Positions 8,168 through 17,214 are shown, numbered from the stretch's first letter. The stretch is DNA of 64,000 nucleotides from Moritella sp. F3 (GCF_015082335.1 NZ_BLRL01000005.1:124001-188000); one strand, 5' to 3'. The notes: generated by a model from the sequence alone, not told the origin. Made by a program: numbers and translations.

Positions 8168-9567
8168 ATAGTTTAAGGGAGATGTTGATATATGGAATTG
8201 GTATTTTTGTACTAAAAGGTTTGGGCTTTATCATGATGCCCATCGTGACGCGTATGTTGACGCAAGTTGATTATGGGGAGCTTAATTTTTTAGTCAGTAT
8301 AGCGTCGATGGTTAGCTTATTTCTGACTTTAGGTTTGGGTGATATTTTATTTCGCTTTGCCAGTGGCCAAGTTAAAGAAGATAACGAAGCTGTGATGCGA
8401 CAATGCTTCAGGCTGTCGTTATTATGCGCGGTGACATTTTTGTGTTTGGCCTTACCATTTAGTGGGCTTATCATGAGTTGGCTACCGGTTACTTTACGCT
8501 TATTTGATCTGCAACTATTATTGATTAGTTTATCGCTATCCTCGTTACTCACCGTACCTTATTGTTATTTCAGAATGACCCACCAAGCGGTACCTTTTAT
8601 GGTGTTTTCTATTGCTCAGGGGTCGCTACAAACAGCGCTTTCGATTGGCTTACTTATGGCCGGTTATGGGGTAACAGGGATGATGCTATCAAGTGCCATT
8701 AGTAGCTCTGTCATCGCAATTGCTGTGTTAGTTTATTTTCGCGCGAATTTGCAAGGACGGCGAGCCAATTTCACCTTAGATCATTACCGTTATATCGGCT
8801 TTATTGTGTGTTCGGGTTTTTTTGTATATTGCCTGAATGGCGCAGAAAATTGGTTGGTTGTGATCCATTTGGGCAAACAACAATTAGCCATATTCTTTGC
8901 TGCTGGGCAATTTGGATTAATGATATCGGTGGCCTTTGAACCGTTTCGTATGTGGTGGTATGCAAGGCGTTTTAAGATACACGACACCAATCCGGATTTG
9001 GGGGCTAAATATGCCGTACTCGGCGTGCAAATAGGTATGCTATTAGCGGGGAGTATGCTGTTCATGGCACCCATTATGATGGATATCATACTACCCGAAA
9101 GCTACCGTGAGAGTATCAGCTTGATCCCTTGGATATGCTTGATTATGGTATTACGATTCAATTCTGAATTATTAAATATTGGTTGTTTTTTGAAACAGAA
9201 TGCGAGATGGGCAACTATTATTGGTGGTTGCTGCGCTTTGCATCTATTGGTTGTTGGCTACTGGGCCGTTGAGGCGTACGGGTTGATAGGTTTGTTGAAT
9301 ACGATGGTGTTAACGGGTTTAATTCGCTACATACTTTTCTACGTGATCAGCCAGCGTTTGGTGTATTTATCTTATCGCAAATTACACTTACTGACATCAT
9401 GGGGAATTTTTATGATCTTATTGAGCGTTAATATGAGTAAGATCTCGGGTTATCGTGTCATTGAATTTATTCTGTTGGCGATAAACTGTTTGTTATTACT
9501 CTATTTTTATCGAGATTTGTGGCGAGGTTTACAATTTTCAGCATGGCGTAGATACATTTCTCACTAA
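8164..9567 (+). CDS. Wzx-like polysaccharide flippase (MOP superfamily)
   Basis: A 467-residue protein with about 14 hydrophobic segments. The N-terminus (LREMLIYGIGIFVLKGLGFIM, then PIVTRMLTQVDYGELNFLVS) is the standard opening of the polysaccharide biosynthesis family of the MOP superfamily: the first helix, then the TRxLTxxDYG loop. It should move a lipid-linked glycan across the inner membrane. It overlaps the glycosyltransferase gene by four bases, which suggests they act on the same glycan. No polymerase or initiating transferase is adjacent, so the unit probably modifies a product made elsewhere. Confidence 0.8.
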   Translation: MNSLREMLIYGIGIFVLKGLGFIMMPIVTRMLTQVDYGELNFLVSIASMVSLFLTLGLGDILFRFASGQVKEDNEAVMRQCFRLSLLCAVTFLCLALPFSGLIMSWLPVTLRLFDLQLLLISLSLSSLLTVPYCYFRMTHQAVPFMVFSIAQGSLQTALSIGLLMAGYGVTGMMLSSAISSSVIAIAVLVYFRANLQGRRANFTLDHYRYIGFIVCSGFFVYCLNGAENWLVVIHLGKQQLAIFFAAGQFGLMISVAFEPFRMWWYARRFKIHDTNPDLGAKYAVLGVQIGMLLAGSMLFMAPIMMDIILPESYRESISLIPWICLIMVLRFNSELLNIGCFLKQNARWATIIGGCCALHLLVVGYWAVEAYGLIGLLNTMVLTGLIRYILFYVISQRLVYLSYRKLHLLTSWGIFMILLSVNMSKISGYRVIEFILLAINCLLLLYFYRDLWRGLQFSAWRRYISH

Positions 9568-9695
9568 TGCTATATTCCTAACTAAAGTTAAAGGATGGAG
9601 ATCAAACTTTATTCATTACTGCTATTACCACTGCTAACAGCTAAATGCCTGTGGATATAATGGTAATTTAAGATAGCGCCGACAGGGATTATTAT

Positions 9696-11234
9696 ATGGA
9701 ATTTACTGCGTTATTAGTCGAAGACAGTGCGTCTATGGGAGCTATTTATAGTGCTTATTTACGCAATGAAGGCGCTAATGTTACTTATGTGCAATCAGGG
9801 AAAGATGCATTAGTTGAGCTTACACGTTGGCAGCCTGACTTACTTATTTTAGATATACAGTTACCTGATATGTCAGGGATGGATATTTTAATGACAGTGC
9901 AGCAACGTTATCCTGACATTAGTATTATTATGATCACCGCGCACGCTTCCATCGATCTTGCTGTTGATGCAATGCGTGCTGGAGCATTTGATTTTTTAGT
10001 CAAACCTTTCGATGCCAAACGGTTATCTATAACATTGCGTAACGCCCTTAAACAGCGCCAATTAATTAACTTAGTCGCAAATTATGAGAGTAGTTTACCA
10101 AAACCCAATTTTCATGGGTTTATTGGTGATTCGTTAGCGATGCAAGCTGTTTACAAAACCATTGGTTGCGTTGCTAGTAGTAAAGCGTCTGTTTTTATTA
10201 TTGGTGAAAGTGGCACGGGTAAAGAGGTTTGTGCACAAGCTGTACATGATTGTGGTGTGCGGAAAAATAAACCGTTTGTCGCGCTTAATTGTGCTGCGAT
10301 CCCGAAAGAATTAATTGAAAGTGAGATATTTGGCCATGTAAAAGGTGCATTTACAGGGGCTACTTCCAACCGTGATGGTGCTGCAACACGAGCACATGGC
10401 GGGACATTGTTTCTCGATGAAATATGTGAAATGGATTTGGATCTACAGAGTAAGTTATTACGTTTTATTCAAACAGGTGTATTTCAGCGTGTTGGCGGCT
10501 CACAAGAAGAGTGTGTCGATGTGCGTTTTATTAGTGCTACAAATCGCCATCCTTGGAATGAAGTAACTGCTGGGCGATTCCGTGAGGACCTATTCTATCG
10601 TTTGCACGTAATTCCTATTGAACTACCGCCATTGCGCATGCGTAATAACGATAGCTTTTTGATTGCGCAGCAGCTACTCATTGATTACAGCAAAGAAGAG
10701 AGGAAATCTTTTACAGGCTTTGATAATAAAACGATTGAAATAATCACCCATTACGCTTGGCCTGGGAATGTACGTATGTTGCAAAATGTGATCCGTCAAA
10801 TGGTGGTGTTAAATGAGGGGGAATTGATTACGAGTCACATGTTACCGATAGAAATACAGCAAGCAAATATGGTCGTGACAAAGAAGTTAACGCCGAATTT
10901 GTTAGCCCAGGATGACGATCTTAATATGCATAACTCGAGTCCGATGCTACCGCGGTTATTTCCTGACGATATCAACACTGAAAAAGGTTTCGTCGGTTGT
11001 ATTGATGATGGCATTGTTGGTGATGGCTTAGTGGGGCAAGGTATCACGAGGGAAGGCCTCATGGCTGAAGGTATTGTGCCATTGTGGAAGAGTGAAAAGC
11101 GCATTATTGAGAATGCAATCTCACATTGTAATGGCAATATACCTAAGGCCGCAGCATTACTTGATATAAGCGCATCGACTATTTACCGTAAGCGACAGGG
11201 CTGGGCGCATGCGTCATCGAGTAATGTGAATTGA
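9696..11234 (+). CDS. luxO: LuxO-like sigma-54-dependent response regulator
   Basis: A 512-residue NtrC-class activator. It has a receiver domain at 1-120 with phospho-acceptor D53 (LLILDIQLPD) and K in LVKPF, then an AAA+ domain with Walker A GESGTGKE, sigma-54-contacting GAFTGA and the arginine-finger region FREDLFYRLHVIP. A Fis-type helix-turn-helix ends it (GNIPKAAALLDISASTIYRKRQGW). Stretches such as EMDLDLQSKLLRFIQTG match Vibrio LuxO closely, the regulator that activates Qrr small RNAs at low cell density. It is about 60 residues longer than Vibrio LuxO as I recall it; the extra sequence lies between the AAA+ and DNA-binding domains and includes five repeats of G[IL][VTM]xx at residues 439-463. 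No luxU is next to it, so the phosphodonor is unknown. Confidence 0.8.
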   Translation: MEFTALLVEDSASMGAIYSAYLRNEGANVTYVQSGKDALVELTRWQPDLLILDIQLPDMSGMDILMTVQQRYPDISIIMITAHASIDLAVDAMRAGAFDFLVKPFDAKRLSITLRNALKQRQLINLVANYESSLPKPNFHGFIGDSLAMQAVYKTIGCVASSKASVFIIGESGTGKEVCAQAVHDCGVRKNKPFVALNCAAIPKELIESEIFGHVKGAFTGATSNRDGAATRAHGGTLFLDEICEMDLDLQSKLLRFIQTGVFQRVGGSQEECVDVRFISATNRHPWNEVTAGRFREDLFYRLHVIPIELPPLRMRNNDSFLIAQQLLIDYSKEERKSFTGFDNKTIEIITHYAWPGNVRMLQNVIRQMVVLNEGELITSHMLPIEIQQANMVVTKKLTPNLLAQDDDLNMHNSSPMLPRLFPDDINTEKGFVGCIDDGIVGDGLVGQGITREGLMAEGIVPLWKSEKRIIENAISHCNGNIPKAAALLDISASTIYRKRQGWAHASSSNVN

Positions 11235-11272
11235 TTAATATGGCATATTATCTCTTTTTATATAAATTATGC

Positions 11273-11326
11273 TTTACATGATAGCCACCTTTAAATAATA
11301 ATGAGAATCATTATTATTTAAAGGTG
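11273..11326 (+). promoter_or_regulatory. Fur-operator promoter with 41-bp perfect palindrome
   Basis: A -35 box TTTACA (11273-11278) and a -10 box TAATAA (11296-11301) are 17 bases apart. Over the -10 sits a palindrome with perfect 19-base arms (11286-11304 and 11308-11326) around GAA. Its centre contains AATAATGAGAATCATTATT, an excellent Fur box. Fur with Fe(II) should block RNA polymerase here. The expected transcript start is about 11308, so the left arm is not transcribed and the element acts mainly as DNA. The right arm also contains the AAGGTG ribosome site of the next gene. Confidence 0.8.
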
Positions 11327-11331
11327 TGGTT

Positions 11332-11760
11332 ATGCAAACTTGGAAAGTGTTAATGGAAGATGGTCATCGCTGTGTGAGTGAGAAATCATGGTTAGATGCA
11401 GAACTTTGTTATCATAATGCTGTGGAGCAGATAAAGCTGCAATGGGAGAATAACCCTGAAGATGAAGCGTTATTAATGGCTTGGATATCAACCCAACATC
11501 ATTTAGCTACTATTTACGAAGCACAAAACCAGCACTATACCGCGCTGCGATATCTAACGATGCCCCATCAATGGATGATGTCATTACTGCGTGGTGAAGC
11601 TGTATCAGACACCTTCAAAGCCCTTGCAACTCAAGCCATTAAAGTTACGTTAATGCCATTACTCGACTTTAGCCGTCGTCATCCTATCTGTGAATCCTGT
11701 TTTGATGCATTACAAATATCGCCTGAATGGCTTAAAGATCCGCACCCAACAATACACTAA
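11332..11760 (+). CDS. Iron-regulated TPR-like protein, unknown function
   Basis: A 142-residue soluble protein starting at the ATG 5 bases after AAGGTG. It contains helical pairs that look like tetratricopeptide repeats: WLDAELCYHNAVEQI, then HHLATIYEAQNQHYTALRYL. Near the C-terminus a HPICESCFDAL motif carries two cysteines in CxxC spacing. It is directly under a very strong Fur operator, so it should be made under iron limitation. A 35-codon membrane peptide gene follows 45 bases later, probably in the same transcript. I considered LuxU because luxO is upstream, but the length and sequence do not fit a phosphotransfer domain. Confidence 0.65.
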   Translation: MQTWKVLMEDGHRCVSEKSWLDAELCYHNAVEQIKLQWENNPEDEALLMAWISTQHHLATIYEAQNQHYTALRYLTMPHQWMMSLLRGEAVSDTFKALATQAIKVTLMPLLDFSRRHPICESCFDALQISPEWLKDPHPTIH

Positions 11761-11805
11761 TGTGATGATGCTAATTTATATTCAATGATAAAGAAGGAGA
11801 TGATG

Positions 11806-11913
11806 ATGAATTTATTATGGACGATACCAGCGGTGCTCGCGTTATGTTATATCGTTATTTGTATCCGGCGGGCAAATAAAGTGAAATCAGCACAGCAAGG
11901 TGGGGGGTTGTAG
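11806..11913 (+). CDS. Putative 35-residue membrane micropeptide
   Basis: A short ORF behind a very good ribosome site (AAGGAG at 11794-11799, 6 bases before this ATG; two further in-frame ATGs lie immediately upstream). The predicted peptide begins MNLLWTIPAVLALCYIVICI and continues with a basic RRANKVK tail. It therefore has one N-terminal membrane helix of about 17 residues and a cytoplasmic positive end. It is the second gene of the Fur-controlled unit. It may assist the TPR protein or an iron-uptake complex at the membrane; this is inference only. Confidence 0.5.
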   Translation: MNLLWTIPAVLALCYIVICIRRANKVKSAQQGGGL

Positions 11914-11925
11914 TGGTTAGATCAT

Positions 11926-11954
11926 AATCAGGCCTGTGAATGACAGACCTGATT
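11926..11954. terminator. Hairpin between convergent units
   Basis: Twelve-base arms AATCAGGCCTGT / ACAGACCTGATT with one mismatch lie between the end of the micropeptide gene and the end of gltS, followed on the plus strand by AACAGTCTTTT. It is probably a terminator for one or both units. Confidence 0.6.
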
Positions 11955-11963
11955 AACAGTCTT

Positions 11964-13187
11964 TTATCCGATAAAGCTGATATAGCCTTGCAGGATAATC
12001 AAGTTAACAATATCAATAAAGAATGCGCCAACAATAGGCACGACCATGAACGCCTGTGGTGACGGACCATAGCGTGATACCAGTGAGCCCATGTTCATTA
12101 CTGCTGTCGGCGTTGCACCGAGACCAAAGCCACAGTGACCACCTGCAATAATAGCTGCATCGTAATTTGAACCCATTAATTTAAAAGTGACAAAGTACGA
12201 GAAAATAGCCAGTACGACAGCCTGTACAGATAAAATCACCAATAGCGGTAATGCTAAATCAAAAATATTCCATAATTTAAGATTCATTAATGCCATTGCT
12301 AAGAATAAAGATAAAGCCACGGTACCTAGGATATCAACAGCTTCAGTATTCACTTTATAGCTTTTGGTTACTTCGGTGGTATTGGTGATGATCACGCCTA
12401 AAAAGAGCGCGTAGACAAAGTCTGGAATACGTAACCACGTGATGTTAAGTAATGACACCGCCTGTTCGACATAGCCAGCACCGACCACACACGTTAACAG
12501 AATAAACAGCGTCTCGATGATACTTTTACCTGTGATACGGTCTTCTTCCAACTCATTATAAGTCACTAACTCAGGGAATTGTTCATGATGGTTAGTGCCA
12601 ATGCCATACTCGGATTCTAAGTTATTTTTAGCAATAAGGCGTTGGGCGACTGGACCACCGATAATACCACCAACGACTAAGCCAAAAGTGGCTGCTGCCA
12701 TTGCTAATTCAAGGGTATTTATCCCGTACATTTCATAAAATGTTTGAGACCAAGCGGCACCTGTACCGTGACCACCAGATAAGGTGATTGAACCAGCAAT
12801 TAAACCATAAATAGGCTCTAGTCCAAGCATGGTGGCTAAGCTAACCCCAATACCGTTTTGAATGATAATGTAAAGTGAGGCAACCGCTAAGAAAAGGAAT
12901 ACTTTAGAGCCCCCTTTTAATAGTTGAGTGTAGCTGGCTGCCAAACCGACCGTGCTAAAGAACATAAGCATTAGCGTGCTTTGTAGGGGCAGAGAGAATT
13001 CTAGCGTGATATTTTTAAAGTGCAAAATGGTGATAATGACGGCGACGATTAAGCCTCCGACTATTGGTTCTGGTATGTTGAATCGTTGCAGTACGGGTAT
13101 TTTCTTATTACAGATATGCCCTAGAAATAGTACTAAAAAAGCGATTAAAAAAGATTCTAGTTCACCAATTGAATAAATAGTATTCAT
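11964..13187 (-). CDS. gltS: Sodium/glutamate symporter GltS
   Basis: A 407-residue inner-membrane Na+/L-glutamate (D-glutamate) symporter, near the 401-residue length of the E. coli protein. About ten to twelve hydrophobic segments form two inverted halves. The family's glycine-rich re-entrant loops are visible as SGGHGTGAAW and GGHCGFGLGATPTA, and PEPIVGGL is conserved near the N-terminus. It is transcribed alone, towards the Fur-controlled unit, with a 600-base region shared with the haem receptor gene behind it. Confidence 0.92.
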   Translation of the reverse strand: MNTIYSIGELESFLIAFLVLFLGHICNKKIPVLQRFNIPEPIVGGLIVAVIITILHFKNITLEFSLPLQSTLMLMFFSTVGLAASYTQLLKGGSKVFLFLAVASLYIIIQNGIGVSLATMLGLEPIYGLIAGSITLSGGHGTGAAWSQTFYEMYGINTLELAMAAATFGLVVGGIIGGPVAQRLIAKNNLESEYGIGTNHHEQFPELVTYNELEEDRITGKSIIETLFILLTCVVGAGYVEQAVSLLNITWLRIPDFVYALFLGVIITNTTEVTKSYKVNTEAVDILGTVALSLFLAMALMNLKLWNIFDLALPLLVILSVQAVVLAIFSYFVTFKLMGSNYDAAIIAGGHCGFGLGATPTAVMNMGSLVSRYGPSPQAFMVVPIVGAFFIDIVNLIILQGYISFIG

Positions 13188-13795
13188 ATTACCTCTTGGT
13201 TATTAATCAGCGTGATGTGTTTTACAAATTTAAATTTAATGTGGATAAACAGATCATTAAGCTGATGTTGTGATTAAAATTGAGATTTAATACCGAGTAA
13301 ATAGTGTCGTAGATGAAATCCCGACCATTGATATCCATAGCCTCATGATTGATGACCGGATTGTTTACTCTGAGCGTTAAATTACTTGTTAAATGTATAT
13401 TTCCTGTAAATGTAAAATACACATAAAGTACGTTGGTGCCATACCTAGTACATAAGCAAACGTTTACCCTGTGAACGGCTTGATTTGCAGTTTAGCTATC
13501 TATTATGGATAGGTTAATTGAAAATTAATGCCCGAATATAGCATATTTTAATTTTTATTCATTATTTATAGTTAAATAACGATATTTGAACTATCAAAAG
13601 AGCTAATGAAGTCTAAAAAAAACCACACTAATCTATGGGTTAACATGATTTTATATAAAATACATTATTGATTGTCATGTTTGAGGCTATTCAGGATAAA
13701 ATAAATGCGAATATTAATGAGAATGATAGTAATTCTCATTTGATCTTGTTATATTGGCGCCACTTAAACATAAATGACGCTGTAGGGAATTCTCG
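13188..13795. other. 608-base divergent intergenic region
   Basis: This region separates gltS and the haem receptor gene, which are transcribed away from each other, and must hold both promoters. It is very AT-rich. A Fur-type box sits at its right end. Short ORFs crossing it on the minus strand have poor starts and biased composition, so I do not call them. I see no transfer RNA or recognisable riboswitch. Confidence 0.5.
13716..13740. promoter_or_regulatory. Fur-type operator upstream of the haem receptor
   Basis: AATGAGAAT and its complement ATTCTCATT are separated by seven bases (GATAGTA), which gives overlapping matches to the Fur box hexamers. It lies about 55 bases before the receptor start, the expected position for an iron-repressed promoter. 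Confidence 0.75.
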
Positions 13796-15994
13796 ATGTC
13801 TTGGAATAAGAAGTATTTAACCACATCTATTTTATTAGCTTTATCAATACCAGCAATGGCTGAATCCAATAACAATATGGCTGACGCAACGACCGTGGTA
13901 TCAGCTACACGATCGGAGCAGTTACTCACAGATGTCGCAGCGTCAGTAAGTGTAATTTCCGCTGATGATATTGAAGCTAATCTAGTAAAAGATGTTGGTG
14001 AATTATTTGATTATACACCGGGTGTTACAGTAGAAAGTGATCCTCGATATGGCGTTCAAAGTGTCAATATTCGAGGTATGGAAGGCAATCGCGTTAAGAT
14101 TGTGGTTGATGGTGTATCGCAAGCCAATCGCTTTGATTCTGGCAAGTCTTTTATTCAATCAGGGCGATTAGATATTGACCCAGATATGATTAAATCAGTT
14201 GAAGTAGTAAAAGGTGCGGCATCGAGTTTATATGGTAGTGATGCGATTGCAGGTATTGTGGCATTTGAAACCAAAGATCCAAGTGATTTTCTTGATGCTG
14301 GCGATAATAGCGGTGGTCATGTAAAACTAGGTTATCACTCGGTTGATAGTAGTTTCTCTCAATCTGTTGCATTAGCTAATCGTACCGGTGATTTAGAGAC
14401 GCTAGTGGCTTATACCCACAGAGCTGGTGAAGAAGAGCAAAACTTTGGGAAGCCAGATCCGCAAGAAACAGAAAAAAATAATGTTTTAGTAAAACTGCAA
14501 TATCAAATCAATGAAAATCACCGGATTGAATTTACTGGTGAACAGGTTCTTTCTGATACAGATACAGACTTACCGTTAACTGCTGATTGGGATAAAAGTT
14601 ATAGTGCTGCAGATCAGAGAGAACGCCAACGTTTAGGTGCCAAGTATATTTTTAGTGCAAATAACTCTGTATTTGATTCTATGGCATTACAGTTTGATTG
14701 GCAAAAAAGCAAACAAGTATCACAAACAAGCCGTAGTACCACGGTTACAATGACGCCAGGACCTCGTCCTCGTCCTCAGCCTGATGCTAGTCAGTTAAAA
14801 GATTACTTTTATGGCGAGGAAGGTTACGAGCTTGGAGCTCAGTTTGACAAATCCTTCGCATTGGCAGGAATGGAACATTACTTAACTTACGGTCTATCGT
14901 ATGCTACTCGTGATATTGAGAATACCAATATCACGCATTCTGTAAAACACTCTACAGGTGATACTGGAACAACAGTTTATTATTACATGCCAAAAGCTGA
15001 AGAAACGAAATGGGGCGCGTTTTTACAAGATCAGATTTCGTTATTAGATAATGCATTAGTTTTAACTCCTAGTATACGTTTTGATAGTTTCAATACTAAA
15101 CCGGATAACACAGACCCAACGACTAAATATCAAGATGTAAGCGGCTATGAGCCTACTGATTACAAAGAGTACTCAGACTCAGCTATGACTGCAAAATTAG
15201 GTGCTCTGTATAATTTAACCGACGATACCAAGGTTTTTGCCCAAGTAAGTCAAGGATTTAGAGCCCCAGATTTCCAAGAATTGTACTACTCATTTTCTAA
15301 TAGCACGTATGGATATAAGAGTGAACCAAACCCTGACTTAAAAGCTGAAAGCAGTATCTCTTATGAAACAGGTCTGCGTGGTAACTTTGCTGCTGGTAAT
15401 TATGAGTTTGCTGTGTTCTATAGTGATTACGACAATTTCATTGATAAGATTAGTTATACTGATACAAATGGTATAAGTGTAACTAGCTATGAAAACCTAG
15501 ATAAAGCAACGATTAAAGGTGCTGAAATAGCAACTAACCTTTGGTTAGATAGCTTAATTGGTGCATTTGACGGTACAAGTTTACGTTTAGCTGCTGCTTA
15601 TACAGAAGGTGAAGATCAAGATGGTTTAGCACTTAATAGTGTTGCACCGTGGAATATGGTTATTGGTCTTAGCTACGATAGCCCAAGCTCAAACTGGGGT
15701 ACGTCACTGAAAACGGTTTATACAGCGAAGAAAGGTTCAAGTGATTTGAATTTAACTGACATAGATCCAACTAATCCGGTTCCTGGGGAGCAGATCGAAA
15801 ACCCAAGTTCAACGGTTGTTGATTTAACTGCATATTACAAACCAATGGAAGACTTAACATTACGTGCTGGTGTTTATAACTTAACTAATGAACAGTATTG
15901 GTTATGGAACGATGTACGCGGCTTAACAGCACAAGATAATGATTTATCGCAAGCAGAACGTAACTATGGCGTAACGGTTAAATATGATTTTTAA
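13796..15994 (+). CDS. TonB-dependent haem/haemoglobin outer-membrane receptor
   Basis: A 732-residue receptor. A signal peptide ends at about AMA (residue 22), a plug domain spans roughly 30-150 (VVSATRSEQLLTDVAASVSV, then GMEGNRVKIVVDGVSQ, VEVVKGAASSLYGSDAIAG), and a 22-strand barrel follows, ending in YDF. The FRAP motif (near 488) and the NPDL motif (PNPDLKAESS, near 512) are the hallmark of haemoglobin/haem receptors such as HutA and HmuR; I did not identify the conserved histidine between them. It belongs to the haemoglobin/transferrin/lactoferrin receptor family; haem is the likeliest ligand. It stands alone: no TonB, ExbBD or haem ABC genes are next to it. The upstream Fur box indicates induction in low iron. 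Confidence 0.88.
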   Translation: MSWNKKYLTTSILLALSIPAMAESNNNMADATTVVSATRSEQLLTDVAASVSVISADDIEANLVKDVGELFDYTPGVTVESDPRYGVQSVNIRGMEGNRVKIVVDGVSQANRFDSGKSFIQSGRLDIDPDMIKSVEVVKGAASSLYGSDAIAGIVAFETKDPSDFLDAGDNSGGHVKLGYHSVDSSFSQSVALANRTGDLETLVAYTHRAGEEEQNFGKPDPQETEKNNVLVKLQYQINENHRIEFTGEQVLSDTDTDLPLTADWDKSYSAADQRERQRLGAKYIFSANNSVFDSMALQFDWQKSKQVSQTSRSTTVTMTPGPRPRPQPDASQLKDYFYGEEGYELGAQFDKSFALAGMEHYLTYGLSYATRDIENTNITHSVKHSTGDTGTTVYYYMPKAEETKWGAFLQDQISLLDNALVLTPSIRFDSFNTKPDNTDPTTKYQDVSGYEPTDYKEYSDSAMTAKLGALYNLTDDTKVFAQVSQGFRAPDFQELYYSFSNSTYGYKSEPNPDLKAESSISYETGLRGNFAAGNYEFAVFYSDYDNFIDKISYTDTNGISVTSYENLDKATIKGAEIATNLWLDSLIGAFDGTSLRLAAAYTEGEDQDGLALNSVAPWNMVIGLSYDSPSSNWGTSLKTVYTAKKGSSDLNLTDIDPTNPVPGEQIENPSSTVVDLTAYYKPMEDLTLRAGVYNLTNEQYWLWNDVRGLTAQDNDLSQAERNYGVTVKYDF

Positions 15995-16034
15995 TTAGTC
16001 TCTAGTATGACGTTTTAACTAATTTGTGTACATG

Positions 16035-16067
16035 AAAATCCGCTGACCTTTACTCAGCGGATTTTTT
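16035..16067 (+). terminator. Rho-independent terminator of the haem receptor gene
   Basis: Arms AAAATCCGCTGA / TCAGCGGATTTT around a 7-base loop, followed by further T residues, 40 bases after the receptor stop codon. Confidence 0.9.
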
Positions 16068-16176
16068 CGTATTCCCGCTACCTTAATTCTTGCTTGACCC
16101 ACTATCATAAGGTCGATATCTTATTCATATAGTTAAGTCACCACATACTCTCTATGGATCTTAGAGTTCACAATAA

Positions 16177-17214
16177 ATGGAATTAATTTTGCAACAGTTG
16201 AATTATACAAAACTCGGTTTAGTGTCGCTATTTTTAGGCTTGAACGTTCAAGCAGCTACACAAACACAAAGTGAGTGTATTGACCAGCAAGTCGCGAATA
16301 GCGCATCAGAAGTGACGCTAGGGGAAGTAAGAGCAATATGCGCAGCACAAAAGAGCATTGAAGAAGAAGGTACCGTTATTATTCGCGGTAAAACAGTAAA
16401 GGCTGGGGTGCTAACAAGGCGCATCGTTGCAGAACGACAAAATGATTCGTCGGAGTTTACGCTAACTCCTCACAGAATGAACTATATCTTACCGGTTTAC
16501 AGTACTAATCAAATTAACCCTGAAGCCTATCGTAATCTAAATGCGCTTGATGACGGCTATAAAAAAGTAGAATCGAAATTTCAGTTAAGTCTTAAACTAC
16601 CATTGAGCTATAGTTCTTTATTGGTTGATGGCGACCGTATCTATGCTGGGTTTACGCTTGAAGCTTGGTGGCAAGTTTATGCCGATGAAATTTCGAGTCC
16701 GTTTAGAGAAACTAATTACCGACCTGAAATCTTCTATGTCGCACCACTAGACTGGCATCCTAATGATGCAAATACCGGTGTAATGGTTGGAATTGAACAT
16801 CAATCGAACGGCCGTGCTGGTACATCATCTCGCTCATGGAATAGGGTCTACGCTGAGTTCATCTATGAACAAGGTAATTTAGTCTGGAGCGTGAGGCCTT
16901 GGTACCGCCTAGCTGAAGATGAGAAAACGGAGCCTACAAGTCCTAAAGGAGACGATAATCCGGACATCGCCGATTATATGGGCAATGTCGAATATGGTAT
17001 TGGCTATGCTTTCGGTAAATATGAATTAAGCGCAGAAATGCGACAGAATTTTTCTACACATAATGGTTCAATACAAGTAAACCTAACAACACCTTTATAT
17101 GGCAAATTGAAAGGTTATATCACTGTGTTTAATGGCTATGGCGAAAGCCTCATTGATTACAATCATAGTCAGACGCGCTTTGGTATCGGTATCGCGCTTA
17201 ATAATATGTTTTAA
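16177..17214 (+). CDS. pldA: Outer-membrane phospholipase A (OMPLA)
   Basis: A 345-residue outer-membrane phospholipase A that hydrolyses misplaced phospholipids in the outer leaflet. A signal peptide ends near VQA. The catalytic triad is visible with exactly the E. coli spacing: H208 and S210 in GIEHQSNG and N222 in RSWNR. Ser220 corresponds to the calcium-site serine. The barrel ends in the expected aromatic residue (ALNNMF). The N-terminal periplasmic part before the barrel is longer than in E. coli. It lies only five bases from the end of the convergent MBL-like gene. Confidence 0.9.
   Translation: MELILQQLNYTKLGLVSLFLGLNVQAATQTQSECIDQQVANSASEVTLGEVRAICAAQKSIEEEGTVIIRGKTVKAGVLTRRIVAERQNDSSEFTLTPHRMNYILPVYSTNQINPEAYRNLNALDDGYKKVESKFQLSLKLPLSYSSLLVDGDRIYAGFTLEAWWQVYADEISSPFRETNYRPEIFYVAPLDWHPNDANTGVMVGIEHQSNGRAGTSSRSWNRVYAEFIYEQGNLVWSVRPWYRLAEDEKTEPTSPKGDDNPDIADYMGNVEYGIGYAFGKYELSAEMRQNFSTHNGSIQVNLTTPLYGKLKGYITVFNGYGESLIDYNHSQTRFGIGIALNNMF

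Noticed and set aside
11286-11326. Palindrome as an RNA hairpin hiding the ribosome site
   Set aside because: The predicted transcript starts inside the palindrome, so the left arm would not be in the mRNA; read-through from luxO could still form it.
11332-11760. LuxU phosphotransfer protein downstream of luxO
   Set aside because: No histidine phosphotransfer signature; the sequence looks TPR-like and has its own Fur-controlled promoter.
13222-13422. 66-codon ORF in the gltS/haem receptor gap
   Set aside because: Asn/Leu-rich from AT-rich DNA, no ribosome site.
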